From positions 1 through 50,426 of the forward strand of contig JAUWAB010000024.1 in the NCBI GenBank assembly GCA_030602265.1: 50,426 bases of DNA, given 5' to 3'. The notes beneath the pieces were generated by a model. That model did not search any database, had not been told where the DNA came from, and saw only the letters and a program-made list of their open reading frames with translations. The DNA comes from Prolixibacteraceae bacterium (GTDB lineage: Bacteria; Bacteroidota; Bacteroidia; Bacteroidales; Prolixibacteraceae). A program made the translations under genes and the position numbers. The first letter of the stretch is position 1; every line of letters begins with the position of its first letter. Of the stretch, positions 1 to 8,443 are shown piece by piece.

Positions 1-34
1 GTCTCCGTTTATTGTTTACTGCAAAATAGAATAG

Positions 35-946
35 ATGAACGATCATAACAACATATCCGCCTGGTTGCACGCCGCCAGGCCACGTACGCTGCCCCTGGCG
101 CTTTCCAGCTCCCTGATGGGGAGTTTTGCCGCCTTGCACGACGGGCGGTTCAGGTGGAATGTATTCGGCCTCGCCCTGCTTACCACCCTTTTCCTCCAGA
201 TTCTGAGCAATCTGGCCAATGATTATGGTGATTCGGTCAATGGTGCCGACAATGCTGAGCGGGTAGGACCGGCCCGGGCGGTGCAAAGCGGGGCAATTTC
301 TGCCGGTACCATGAAAAGGGCTGTTGTCGTTACCTCTGTTTTAGCTTTTATCTCCGGAATTTTACTGATCGGCGCCGGTGTCGGGTATACCCATTGGCAA
401 CCCTGGCTGGCGTTTCTGGCAGTGGGTGTTGTGGCCATCCTTTCTGCGGTATTTTACACCGCCGGATCAAATCCCTACGGATACAAAGGGTTCGGAGACC
501 TCTTCGTATTCCTTTTCTTCGGAATTGTAGCCGTTTGCGGGACCTACTACCTGCATACAGGAATACTGAGACCGGCTGTGTTTCTGCCTGCTTCTGTCAT
601 AGGCCTTTTGAGCACCGCCGTGCTGAATCTGAACAATATGCGTGATGTCGAAGGGGATGCCAAAACGGGAAAACGGACCATGGTGGTCATGATGGGTTCT
701 GGTATGGCCAGGATATACCACCTGCTGATGATAGCGGGTGCGATGGCCGCTATCCTTCTCTGGTCGTTCAGACACGAAAGTTCAGCTACCAGCTTTATAT
801 ACCTGCTGGTATTTCCGCTGCTGGCAAGACATCTGGTTTTCGTTTTCCGGAACAAAATTCCGCGGGAACTGGATTCTCAGCTAAAATTTCTTGCCCTCAG
901 TACTTTTTTGTTAGTGATACTTTACGGATTGGGTATTTTAATCTGA
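35..946 (+). CDS. menA: 1,4-dihydroxy-2-naphthoate polyprenyltransferase (MenA)
   Basis: Membrane prenyltransferase of the UbiA family that joins a polyprenyl diphosphate to 1,4-dihydroxy-2-naphthoate, giving demethylmenaquinone. The 303-residue length fits MenA. The first Asp-rich motif is visible as NDYGDSVNGAD (about residues 63-73) and the second as NNMRDVEGDAKTGKRT near residue 205. About eight hydrophobic segments follow, the last ending at the C-terminus. The ATG lies directly after a TAG (32-34) that closes a ten-codon open frame, possibly the end of an upstream gene cut by the window edge. The menC-menE gene starts 6 bases downstream, so co-transcription is likely. A quinone role fits the menaquinol-dependent reductase further along. 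Confidence 0.93.
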   Translation: MNDHNNISAWLHAARPRTLPLALSSSLMGSFAALHDGRFRWNVFGLALLTTLFLQILSNLANDYGDSVNGADNAERVGPARAVQSGAISAGTMKRAVVVTSVLAFISGILLIGAGVGYTHWQPWLAFLAVGVVAILSAVFYTAGSNPYGYKGFGDLFVFLFFGIVAVCGTYYLHTGILRPAVFLPASVIGLLSTAVLNLNNMRDVEGDAKTGKRTMVVMMGSGMARIYHLLMIAGAMAAILLWSFRHESSATSFIYLLVFPLLARHLVFVFRNKIPRELDSQLKFLALSTFLLVILYGLGILI

Positions 947-952
947 TGCATC

Positions 953-3115
953 ATGCTGAAAGCCAGGATCCACCGTCATGTACTTCATTTCCGGCAACCC
1001 GCCGGGACTTCCAGGGGTATTCTGAACAGCAGGGAAGCCTGGTACATTCATGTATGGGATGATCAGTCCCCGGATGTTACCGGAATAGGCGAATGCTGCA
1101 TGCTCCCGGGGCTGAGTGCCGATGACCGGCCTGACTATCCTGAAATGTTAGATTGGATTTGCCGCCATATATCCGGGCCACCCGAAATTTTACACGAAAA
1201 ACTGGCAGAATGGCCTTCGATCAGGTTTGGCCTGGAGATGGCCCTGCTTGACCTGAAAGCAGGTGGCTCACGGGTGATATTCCCGTCGGACTTTACCCGT
1301 GGAATCAGTCCCATTCCCATCAACGGACTGGTATGGATGGGAAATAAGGATTTTATGCTGAAACAGATCAGTGAAAAAATTGATCAGGGCTTCAGGGTAA
1401 TCAAGATAAAAGTGGGTGCCATTGATTTTGCCAGTGAATGCGAACTGTTGGGTTTCATCAGGAATCATTATCCTGAAGATCAGATCGAAATCCGCCTGGA
1501 TGCCAACGGCGCTTTTGGCCCGGAGGAGGCCCCGTCGAAGCTCGAGACCCTTTCAGCGTATGGTATACATAGTATTGAGCAGCCTATACGCGCCGGGCAA
1601 CCGGAAACCATGGAACGTCTTTGCAGGATATCACCCATACCGGTAGCACTGGATGAGGAACTTATCGGGATTTACCATCTTTTGCGGAAACAGGAACTGG
1701 TCAGTTTCATCCGTCCGCATTACCTTATCCTGAAACCTTCACTGCTTGGCGGTTTCGCTGCCTGCAACGAGTGGATTGAAGCTGCCGTCAGGGCTGAAAC
1801 GGGATGGTGGGTGACATCGGCCCTGGAATCCAATATCGGGCTGAATGCCATTGCACAATGGACAGCCACGCTGGATAATCCGCTGCCGCAAGGATTGGGT
1901 ACAGGTGCCCTGTATACCAATAATGTGCCTTCACCATTAAAGGTCACCGGAGGTCAGTTGTGGCATTTTCCCCGGCTGGGTTGGGAATACCGTAACACCG
2001 GACTGTCTGGTGTGCAGGACGGTCACGATTTATCTTTGGTGGTGGATGGACAGACATATACCCGGAAAATGATTCTGAAACAGGCCGGTTTCTGGCTGAA
2101 TGTTTCGGATGAGGAGCCCTGGCTGAATGACCTGGGAGATTTTCTGACCAAATGGTTTTCTTCAGATGAACCAATAGATATGGTGACCTCAGGATCAACG
2201 GGTGTCCCAAAACAAATCAGGCTTTCGAGGGATGCAATCATCGCTTCGGCGCTTGCCACGGGAGAGTATCTTGGCCTGCATAGCCACCGGAATGCCTTGT
2301 TGTGTCTTTCGCCACGATATATCGCCGGCATGATGATGGTGGTCAGGGCCATGGTATGGGGCCTGAACCTGGTGACGGTTAAACCTGGCGGAAATCCTCT
2401 TCTTCAGGAGGGACTTGAGGAGGTTCCTGAGTTTGCGGCGATGGTCCCCGCCCAGGTTTACAACAGTCTGAGAGATCCGGTGTCGGCAAACCGGCTCAGC
2501 GCCATCAGGACCTTAATTGTCGGAGGAGGTGAGATACCCCCGGACCTTGAAAAACAACTGGAAGCAATGCCGAATGCCGTATATGCCACCTACGGCATGA
2601 CTGAAACGGTATCCCACATAGCGCTTCGCAGGGTCAGCGGGCCCGGCAGACAGGGCGGTTATACCACCCTTCCCGGGATAACTGTTTCAACGGACAGCCG
2701 GGGATGCCTGGTTGTGGATGCTCCTGCTATTACAGGGGAAAAAGTGGTAACCAACGACCTTGCCGAGGTTTACGATGAACATAGCTTCAGGTGGCTGGGC
2801 CGGTATGACAACATCATAAACAGGGGAGGGCAGAAGCTGATTCCGGAGGAAATAGAAAAACAGTTCAGGGGAATCCTTAAAGAGCGGTTTATTGTGGGAG
2901 GTTTCCCTGATCCCAGGTTCGGTGAAGTGCCGGTGATGGTTATCGAGTCGGAAGGAGTGGAACCTGATCGCCGGGAAAAACTGGAGGCGTTTATCCGGAC
3001 AATGCCCGTCGTGGCGGAGAGACCTGCTGAAATCTTCTTATTGCCTTTATTTCCTGAAACCGGAACAGGAAAGATCAACCGGAAAATTACCATGAGCCAA
3101 ATACAGATAAAGTAG
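953..3115 (+). CDS. menC: Fused o-succinylbenzoate synthase and o-succinylbenzoate-CoA ligase (MenC-MenE)
   Basis: One 720-residue frame carries two consecutive steps of menaquinone synthesis. Residues about 1-350 are an enolase-superfamily OSB synthase: the KIKVG lysine, the LDANGAF aspartate, IEQP, LDEELIG and the LILKPSLLGG lysine are in the expected order. Residues about 385-720 are an ANL-superfamily acyl-CoA ligase: the SGSTGVPK phosphate loop is near residue 411, TYGMTE near 547, GRYDNIINRGGQK near 620, and the catalytic lysine in TGTGKINRK near 706. The ligase half is about 340 residues, shorter than stand-alone MenE (about 450-490), having lost much of the usual N-terminal part. There is no internal stop or frameshift. 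The symbol given names only the first domain; the second is menE. Confidence 0.9.
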   Translation: MLKARIHRHVLHFRQPAGTSRGILNSREAWYIHVWDDQSPDVTGIGECCMLPGLSADDRPDYPEMLDWICRHISGPPEILHEKLAEWPSIRFGLEMALLDLKAGGSRVIFPSDFTRGISPIPINGLVWMGNKDFMLKQISEKIDQGFRVIKIKVGAIDFASECELLGFIRNHYPEDQIEIRLDANGAFGPEEAPSKLETLSAYGIHSIEQPIRAGQPETMERLCRISPIPVALDEELIGIYHLLRKQELVSFIRPHYLILKPSLLGGFAACNEWIEAAVRAETGWWVTSALESNIGLNAIAQWTATLDNPLPQGLGTGALYTNNVPSPLKVTGGQLWHFPRLGWEYRNTGLSGVQDGHDLSLVVDGQTYTRKMILKQAGFWLNVSDEEPWLNDLGDFLTKWFSSDEPIDMVTSGSTGVPKQIRLSRDAIIASALATGEYLGLHSHRNALLCLSPRYIAGMMMVVRAMVWGLNLVTVKPGGNPLLQEGLEEVPEFAAMVPAQVYNSLRDPVSANRLSAIRTLIVGGGEIPPDLEKQLEAMPNAVYATYGMTETVSHIALRRVSGPGRQGGYTTLPGITVSTDSRGCLVVDAPAITGEKVVTNDLAEVYDEHSFRWLGRYDNIINRGGQKLIPEEIEKQFRGILKERFIVGGFPDPRFGEVPVMVIESEGVEPDRREKLEAFIRTMPVVAERPAEIFLLPLFPETGTGKINRKITMSQIQIK

Positions 3116-3225
3116 TCTTCAGGATATTAAATTATGGAAAAAACAACCGGGAAATGGTTAAGATAATATTTTAAGTTTGGATTAGTTTGTTTGATTTTTC
3201 ACAATCAACTGAAAATCAGGTAAAA

Positions 3226-3257
3226 ATTTTTCTTATAAAAAATAAGTTTTACATTTG
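3226..3257 (+). promoter_or_regulatory. Candidate promoter upstream of the first OmpP1/FadL gene
   Basis: TACATTTG at 3250-3257 matches the Bacteroidota -7 element TAnnTTTG, with a T-rich stretch about 20 bases upstream in the place of the -33 element. It would give a leader of roughly 145 bases before the ATG at 3409. The -33 match is weak. Confidence 0.3.
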
Positions 3258-3408
3258 TTTTGAAAAATCAGAATCAAAAACCTGAAATTACCGTAACTGT
3301 TGACATATCTGAAGCTTGCGGAAAAGTAGCGTGGCAGGGCAAAACCACACCACCGTACTTTAATTTCGGGCAGTTGTGTTACATATTAAAAACAAAACTA
3401 TTATTCTC

Positions 3409-4749
3409 ATGAAAAGAACTTTATTAGTGACGGTTTTGATTGGCGCATTCGCGCTTACATCATTCGCTGGAGGATTGTTGACCAACACCAACCAGAGTGC
3501 CCAGTTCGTTCGTATGCTAAGCAGGAATGCTTCTACCCAGATCGATGCTGTCTACTTCAATCCGGCCGGATTGATCAAACTTGAAAATGGCTGGCATTTT
3601 GCCTTACATAATCAAACGATCTTTCAGACCAGGGACATTACTACAGGTGCTCCTCTCAACAACAAGGAGTTTACCGGTGAAGTATCTGCACCAATATTTC
3701 CAACTGCTTTTGCAGTATATAAAACCGACAAACTTGCTTTTTCTCTGGGCTTTGGTCCGAATGGCGGAGGCGGATCAGCTGATTATAACAAAGGATTACC
3801 TTCATTTGAAGGGATGATCGCCACACGGGTAAATGGTATGTTGGTTCCCGCTTTGTCCGCGATGGGTTTACCCGTTAGCCCTGGGTATGGTGCCGACATT
3901 CAATTCAGCGGGCAATCTGTTTTCTGGGGGTTACAACTCGGTGTTACCGGAAAAATTTCAGATGCCTTATCTGGTTTTGCTGGATTGAGATATCTGCCAT
4001 CAAAAAATACCTATACAGGAAGTATCCGGAATATCAGTCTGATGGTTAATGGTCAAAAGAGAAATGCATATGAGTTTTTAAATCCAATATCCCCAAGTAC
4101 AGCAGCATTAGTAGCCGATGTTGAAGTTGACACCGATCAGACCGGTGCAGGTTTTACCCCAATTGTAGGTTTGAATATTACCCCAACGGAGAACCTGAAC
4201 ATCGGGATAAAGTACGAACATAAAACCTATATGACCCTGGTTAATGATTCCCGGAAGAGTGATGCCGGCTTAGACTTTCTAAAGGACGGTCAGGAAATCG
4301 GGAGTGATATCCCGGGGATTATTGCAGTTGGAGCAGAGTATAAATTTTCACCCAAATTCCTGACTTCTTTATCATATAACCTATATTTAGACAAAGGTGT
4401 AGACTGGGGCAACAATATTTATGGTCAATTAAGAACCATTGATAAAAACTCCTGGGAAGTGGCATTGGGTTTCCAATATAACCTGAGTGAAAAATTCGCA
4501 CTCAGCCTGGGTGGTATGCAGTCAAATTCAGGAGTCAGCGAGCAATATCAGAGTGATTTCAGTTACAGTAATACCTCAAACTCGGGTGCTTTGGGATTTG
4601 AGTGGAAAATTATGGAAAAAATGACTTTGGATGCCGGAATGATTTATACCATTTACAAAGAAGCCAATAAGAAATTTCAGACATACTCTGAGACTTATGA
4701 CAAAACAAATATCGCATTCGGTATTGGTATAGGATATAGTTTGTTCTAA
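3409..4749 (+). CDS. OmpP1/FadL-family outer-membrane transport protein, copy 1
   Basis: Predicted beta-barrel of the OmpP1/FadL/TodX family, which moves hydrophobic compounds across the outer membrane. A Sec signal peptide covers about the first 20 residues (MKRTLLVTVLIGAF then ALTSFAGG). The mature N-terminus carries the family hallmark NASTQIDAVYFNPAGL. Alternating beta-strand sequence follows, ending in GIGIGYSLF with the C-terminal Phe typical of barrels. I chose the ATG at 3409 because the open frame's earlier ATG at 3376 puts eleven residues before a clean signal peptide. A strong terminator follows at 4777-4816, so this copy can be transcribed separately from its paralogue starting at 4922. 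The substrate cannot be told from sequence. Confidence 0.88.
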   Translation: MKRTLLVTVLIGAFALTSFAGGLLTNTNQSAQFVRMLSRNASTQIDAVYFNPAGLIKLENGWHFALHNQTIFQTRDITTGAPLNNKEFTGEVSAPIFPTAFAVYKTDKLAFSLGFGPNGGGGSADYNKGLPSFEGMIATRVNGMLVPALSAMGLPVSPGYGADIQFSGQSVFWGLQLGVTGKISDALSGFAGLRYLPSKNTYTGSIRNISLMVNGQKRNAYEFLNPISPSTAALVADVEVDTDQTGAGFTPIVGLNITPTENLNIGIKYEHKTYMTLVNDSRKSDAGLDFLKDGQEIGSDIPGIIAVGAEYKFSPKFLTSLSYNLYLDKGVDWGNNIYGQLRTIDKNSWEVALGFQYNLSEKFALSLGGMQSNSGVSEQYQSDFSYSNTSNSGALGFEWKIMEKMTLDAGMIYTIYKEANKKFQTYSETYDKTNIAFGIGIGYSLF

Positions 4750-4776
4750 ACCATTTATCATTTTATTCTTTGGCAG

Positions 4777-4816
4777 AATGAGCCATCCGTTTTATAAGGG
4801 ATGGCTCATTTTTTTT
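4777..4816 (+). terminator. Intrinsic terminator after OmpP1/FadL copy 1
   Basis: A 12-bp perfect stem (arms 4777-4788 and 4799-4810) with a 10-base loop runs straight into a T tract ending at 4816. It separates the two tandem porin genes. Confidence 0.9.
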
Positions 4817-4921
4817 GGCCGGGATTATCTCAGTTCAAAAAATATGCTGTAAATTACCCGTTGTTATCAGAAAGGTAATTGTGTAAGTAGTTAACTGTAA
4901 TAAACCGCAATCAATTCTACT

Positions 4922-6541
4922 ATGATCCGATTTGTATCCATAGGAATACTGTTTCTGCTGATTCCGGCATATCTTTATGCAGATGGGTTGGTAACCAATG
5001 GAGTGCACAGTGCTCAATACAGCAGGATGCTCAGCCGGAATGCGTCAACTGAAATTGATGCGGTGTATTATAATCCTGCCGGACTTATCAATCTTGACTA
5101 CGGTTGGCATTATGGTTTCGGAAATACATTTTTTGCTGGTAAAAGGAACATCTATTCTGACTTCCCATTATTGATAAGCCCAGATTATCAGGGTGATAAC
5201 CAAAATTTTATCGCTCCCAACGGATATGTGGCATACCGTACTGATAAGTGGATCTTATCTGCGGGTTTCGGTCAGGTAATTGCCGAGGGAAACACGCATT
5301 ACCGTAACGGAATCCCATCCTACGAAATAGGAATATCTAAACTAAAATTAAATAATCAATTTGAAATTGATGATTATAAAGCAAGTATTGAGTTTGCTTC
5401 CCGGTTAATTTATTGGGGTTTTCAGGCAGGTGCAACATTTGAAATGAATGATGCTTTATCCGTATTTGGGGGGCTCAGGGTTGTTACCGGTTCTGACAGA
5501 TATTCTGGTCATGTCAGAAATATTGAGGTTAAATATGCAGGAAAATTTTACAGCGGCAGCATGTGGATGAATACCAGATTGGGTGAACTAAACGATAAAA
5601 TCAATAATGTGAAACCTGTAATAGAGTCATTGGGGACTGAGATGTCAGAAATGGGTACTTCAGGTCTCTCCCTGGATGTTCTCATTCAGGGCGGCATTTA
5701 TTCTCAGGAGAAGGCTGACGGTCTAATTGACGGTCTCCGTGCAAATGGTATTGCGTCAGCAAATACAGGTTGGACGGTCCAAAGGGTATGGAACGAATAC
5801 AGAGGTGTTATTACCAGGGCAGATGCTGTCAAAAGGGAGATTCAAAGCAATTCCTCTCTCCTCAATAATAAAACCATAGACGCAAATCGATCAGCTACCG
5901 GATTAACACCGGTTCTGGGCGTTTGTTTAATTCCGTCGGAAGATGTAGTCTTATCCCTTAAATATGAATACAGAACGAGACTTAACCTGAATGTTTCATC
6001 ACATTCTGACGATACCGGACTGTTTTCCGAAGATGAGAATTCCAGGATAGACATACCTCCCTTGCTGGCTATAGGAGTCGGATATAAGCCGTTCTACTGG
6101 CTCTGGTTGAGCTCATCGTACAATACCTATTTTGACAAAGAAGCAGGTTGGGGTTGGAACCTGAGGGAAAAAATGCAAAAGCGATTGGTTAACAGGAATA
6201 TCGATACGAATACATATGAATTGGCACTGGGGATTCAATTTAATATGAGCAGCCGGTTTGCATTAAGCGTGGGTGGGCTCATGACCAATCCTGGTGTTGC
6301 CGACACCTATCAGAGCGATTTCAGCTACAGCAATCCCTCCATAACCGCTGCCCTTGGTTTCCAGTGGAAGATTACCGAGTACTTAGCCCTTGATGCTGGC
6401 TTCATGAATGTATTCTACAAGGATGCTGAAGTGTCCTTCAAGGATCCGGACCTTACCGTGAACAATGGGATGTATTCTGAAGTATTGGGTAAAACCACCA
6501 TGGGCTTCGGCTTTGGTCTTTCATACAGTATCTTTAAATAA
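4922..6541 (+). CDS. OmpP1/FadL-family outer-membrane transport protein, copy 2
   Basis: Paralogue of the preceding gene with the same architecture: signal peptide (about residues 1-20), the hallmark NASTEIDAVYYNPAGL, then barrel strands, ending in FGLSYSIFK. At 539 residues it is longer than copy 1 (446 from the chosen start). Most of the excess is a segment of about 90 residues (roughly 220-310), rich in Asp, Asn, Ser and Glu and apparently helical, lying just before the strand SATGLTPVLG that aligns with copy 1's GAGFTPIVG. The insertion falls in what should be a surface loop or plug-proximal turn. The pair probably arose by tandem duplication. The substrate is unknown. Confidence 0.86.
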   Translation: MIRFVSIGILFLLIPAYLYADGLVTNGVHSAQYSRMLSRNASTEIDAVYYNPAGLINLDYGWHYGFGNTFFAGKRNIYSDFPLLISPDYQGDNQNFIAPNGYVAYRTDKWILSAGFGQVIAEGNTHYRNGIPSYEIGISKLKLNNQFEIDDYKASIEFASRLIYWGFQAGATFEMNDALSVFGGLRVVTGSDRYSGHVRNIEVKYAGKFYSGSMWMNTRLGELNDKINNVKPVIESLGTEMSEMGTSGLSLDVLIQGGIYSQEKADGLIDGLRANGIASANTGWTVQRVWNEYRGVITRADAVKREIQSNSSLLNNKTIDANRSATGLTPVLGVCLIPSEDVVLSLKYEYRTRLNLNVSSHSDDTGLFSEDENSRIDIPPLLAIGVGYKPFYWLWLSSSYNTYFDKEAGWGWNLREKMQKRLVNRNIDTNTYELALGIQFNMSSRFALSVGGLMTNPGVADTYQSDFSYSNPSITAALGFQWKITEYLALDAGFMNVFYKDAEVSFKDPDLTVNNGMYSEVLGKTTMGFGFGLSYSIFK

Positions 6542-6599
6542 TATATGGCTGAAATTTAGCATTAAAGCCCGAAATTTTTGGTGTGTTTCCGGAACAAAG

Positions 6600-6643
6600 G
6601 AGAGGGGCTGTTTCATACATTTTGAAACAGCCCCTCTCTTTTT
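6600..6643 (+). terminator. Intrinsic terminator after OmpP1/FadL copy 2
   Basis: A perfect 16-bp stem (6600-6615 with 6623-6638), a 7-base loop and five T residues at 6639-6643. It also lies downstream of the convergent MBL gene on the minus strand, but there is no T run on that side. Confidence 0.9.
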
Positions 6644-6806
6644 GGTGAATTCCTGCAGGTTTTATTCTCCGTCCAAATGCTTGATGAATACCTCCGAAAG
6701 TTGTTCCTTAATAAATTCATTACCTTCCTGGGTTTTTTGTTTTACATCGAGTTTAAATCACACTTTTTAAAACTAATCCGGGAAGACTTTTTTAAAAAAG
6801 TTACCG

Positions 6807-7601
6807 TCATTCAGACCCACTTTTTGAAACACTATTTTCAACTGACATGTGATACACTTCGCCTGCTGCATAGCGGCTGGTAAGCTTCACCCTGATCGCC
6901 GGATCTATTCCTGTAAATAAAGATGTAGCCTGTTCGGGCGTATTGTTCTCCTTGGAAATATGACTGAGAAAGATACACTCCAGTCCGGGGTGGGCATGCT
7001 CCTGCACCAGCTGAAATGCCTGAAGGTTGGAGAGATGCCCTTTCGATGAGGCCACCCTGTTCTTAAGGTACCAGGGATAGCTGCCGTTACGCAGCATATC
7101 TTCATCGTAATTGGTCTCCAGAAACAAGGCATGGCACTGTTTCACGGCATCAGTAACATTGCTGCAGGCTTCGCCGATATCCGTGAAAACGCCTACATTC
7201 CTGCCATTGTGCTCAATTCTGAACGAGCAGGGCTCAACGGCATCGTGGTTTTTCAGCAGGGTATGCACCAAAAACGAACCCACCGGTACGGCTTCTCCCG
7301 GCGTGAAGAATTTCACATAATGCGGCCTGAAGGCAGGAGGCAGGGCATAATAAGTACGACTGGTCATATATACATTGACGCCCAGCTTCTTGCTGAGTAC
7401 CTCCATCCCCCTGGTGTGATCAGAATGTTCGTGGGTTATGAAAATGGCCTTCACTTTGGCTGGATCCAGGCCTGCCGATTTGAACCTCAGCATCAACTGC
7501 CTGGTGGATATCCCTGCATCTACCAAAACGGCATCATGTTGGTTACCAATGTAGTAGCAGTTTCCGTTGCTTCCTGAGGCCAGAGGACAGATTTCTATCA
7601 T
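6807..7601 (-). CDS. MBL-fold metallo-hydrolase (YycJ/WalJ-like)
   Basis: Metallo-beta-lactamase-fold hydrolase with the metal site HEHSDH near residue 56, preceded by the N-terminal signature CPLASGSNGNCYY. Further ligands fit KNHDAVEP and the GVFTDIG strand, and the C-terminal histidine is in LSHISKEN. The size (264 residues from the ATG at 7601) and signature match the YycJ/WalJ group of cytoplasmic exonuclease-like proteins, whose exact substrate in Bacteroidota is not settled. The longer open frame starts at a TTG two codons upstream; the ATG is the likelier start. It runs in the same direction as the isochorismatase gene 20 bases upstream and probably shares its transcript. Confidence 0.85.
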   Translation of the reverse strand: MIEICPLASGSNGNCYYIGNQHDAVLVDAGISTRQLMLRFKSAGLDPAKVKAIFITHEHSDHTRGMEVLSKKLGVNVYMTSRTYYALPPAFRPHYVKFFTPGEAVPVGSFLVHTLLKNHDAVEPCSFRIEHNGRNVGVFTDIGEACSNVTDAVKQCHALFLETNYDEDMLRNGSYPWYLKNRVASSKGHLSNLQAFQLVQEHAHPGLECIFLSHISKENNTPEQATSLFTGIDPAIRVKLTSRYAAGEVYHMSVENSVSKSGSE

Positions 7602-7621
7602 ATTCAATCGGTGTTTTCAAC

Positions 7622-8164
7622 CTATTTAACCAGTTTGGATATGTCCCTGAATTCCGGAGCCGCCGAACTTTCGGTCAGTTCAAAAAGGATGGACTCTGCC
7701 GATGTCATCATAATCCCTTCATGCCGAAACCTTTCCCTGGCCAGTTCGAGATTGACCGGGAACCTGGATGATACAGCATCCCAGACAATTACCGGATTGA
7801 ACCCGGCTTCTTTCAGGTCTAATGCCGTTTGCAGAACGCAAACGTGCGACTCGATCCCGCAGAGGATGACATTCCTGGCATTTAACCTTTCCAGTCCGGC
7901 CATTACCTCAGGCTGTCCACAACAACTGAAATCCCTTTTTTCTATGGGCTGAAAATCCTGAATCACTGAAGCAATTTCTGGCACTGTCATGCCCAATCCT
8001 TTGGTATACTGTTGAGTTACCAAAAGCGGAACACCCAGCGTTTGCAATCCCCCGATAAGTGTGACACAGTTTTTCAGCAGCAGCTCCTTTTCAGTCATAG
8101 CCGGTAGCAACCGCTCCTGAATATCAATGACTAAGCCAACCGTATCCCTCTTCTTTATCCTCAT
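7622..8164 (-). CDS. Isochorismatase-family cysteine hydrolase
   Basis: Small cytoplasmic hydrolase (180 residues) of the isochorismatase-like superfamily. The catalytic triad is recognisable: Asp in LVIDIQERLLP (near residue 14), Lys in PIEKRDFSCC, and the nucleophile Cys in CGIESHVCVLQ near residue 110. The family cleaves isochorismate, N-carbamoyl compounds, nicotinamide and related amides, and the true substrate cannot be inferred here. In many bacteria this subgroup is simply called hydrolase. It lies 20 bases upstream of the MBL-fold gene on the same strand and just downstream of the repeat block at 8234-8443. Confidence 0.85.
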   Translation of the reverse strand: MRIKKRDTVGLVIDIQERLLPAMTEKELLLKNCVTLIGGLQTLGVPLLVTQQYTKGLGMTVPEIASVIQDFQPIEKRDFSCCGQPEVMAGLERLNARNVILCGIESHVCVLQTALDLKEAGFNPVIVWDAVSSRFPVNLELARERFRHEGIMMTSAESILFELTESSAAPEFRDISKLVK

Positions 8165-8233
8165 ATCTATTATTTTAGTTCATCATTACCCTGTCTTCTC
8201 AAACCTCTCCAAATCTTCGGTCCCATCCCGTCT

Positions 8234-8443
8234 CCCCCTCATTCTAACCTTCTAATATTCTAATCTTATAGGCCTTCCCAATAACCCTTCATTCTAATCT
8301 TCCAATATTATAACCTTCTAATCTTATCGGGCTTCCCTATAACCCCTCATTCTAATCTTCTAATCTTCTAATCCTCTAATCTTCCAGGGCTTCCCAATAC
8401 CCCCTCATTCTAATCTTCCAATATTCTAATCCTCTAATCTTCC
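8234..8443. repeat. Four-unit intergenic repeat block (GATTAGAA-rich)
   Basis: Four imperfect units of about 50-58 bp begin at 8234, 8285, 8343 and 8400; the last is incomplete. On the plus strand each opens with CCCCTCATTCTAATCTTC and most end in GGCTTCCCAATA. Inside each unit an 8-11 bp motif (TTCTAATCT; GATTAGAA on the other strand) repeats two to four times. The block fills most of the gap between the isochorismatase and SIS-domain genes, and its last unit encodes the final codons and stop of the latter. Spacing is too irregular for CRISPR and no cas gene is present. Confidence 0.85.

Noticed and set aside
3260-3412. Fifty-codon open frame beginning with TTG upstream of the first OmpP1/FadL gene, ending in an ATGA overlap with its start.
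   Set aside because: There is no ATG, no ribosome-binding site and no recognisable family, and the stretch lies downstream of a candidate promoter in the leader.
6662-6757. A 31-codon stop-free minus-strand stretch with protein-like composition (ending VFIKHLDGE) between the FadL terminator and the MBL-fold gene.
   Set aside because: It has no ATG, GTG or TTG start within the open stretch. It could be a decayed gene end, but nothing identifies a parent, so I did not call a pseudogene.
8234-8443. Regular repeats taken at first as a CRISPR array.
   Set aside because: Units are contiguous without unique spacers, vary in length and contain nested short repeats; no cas gene is in the window.
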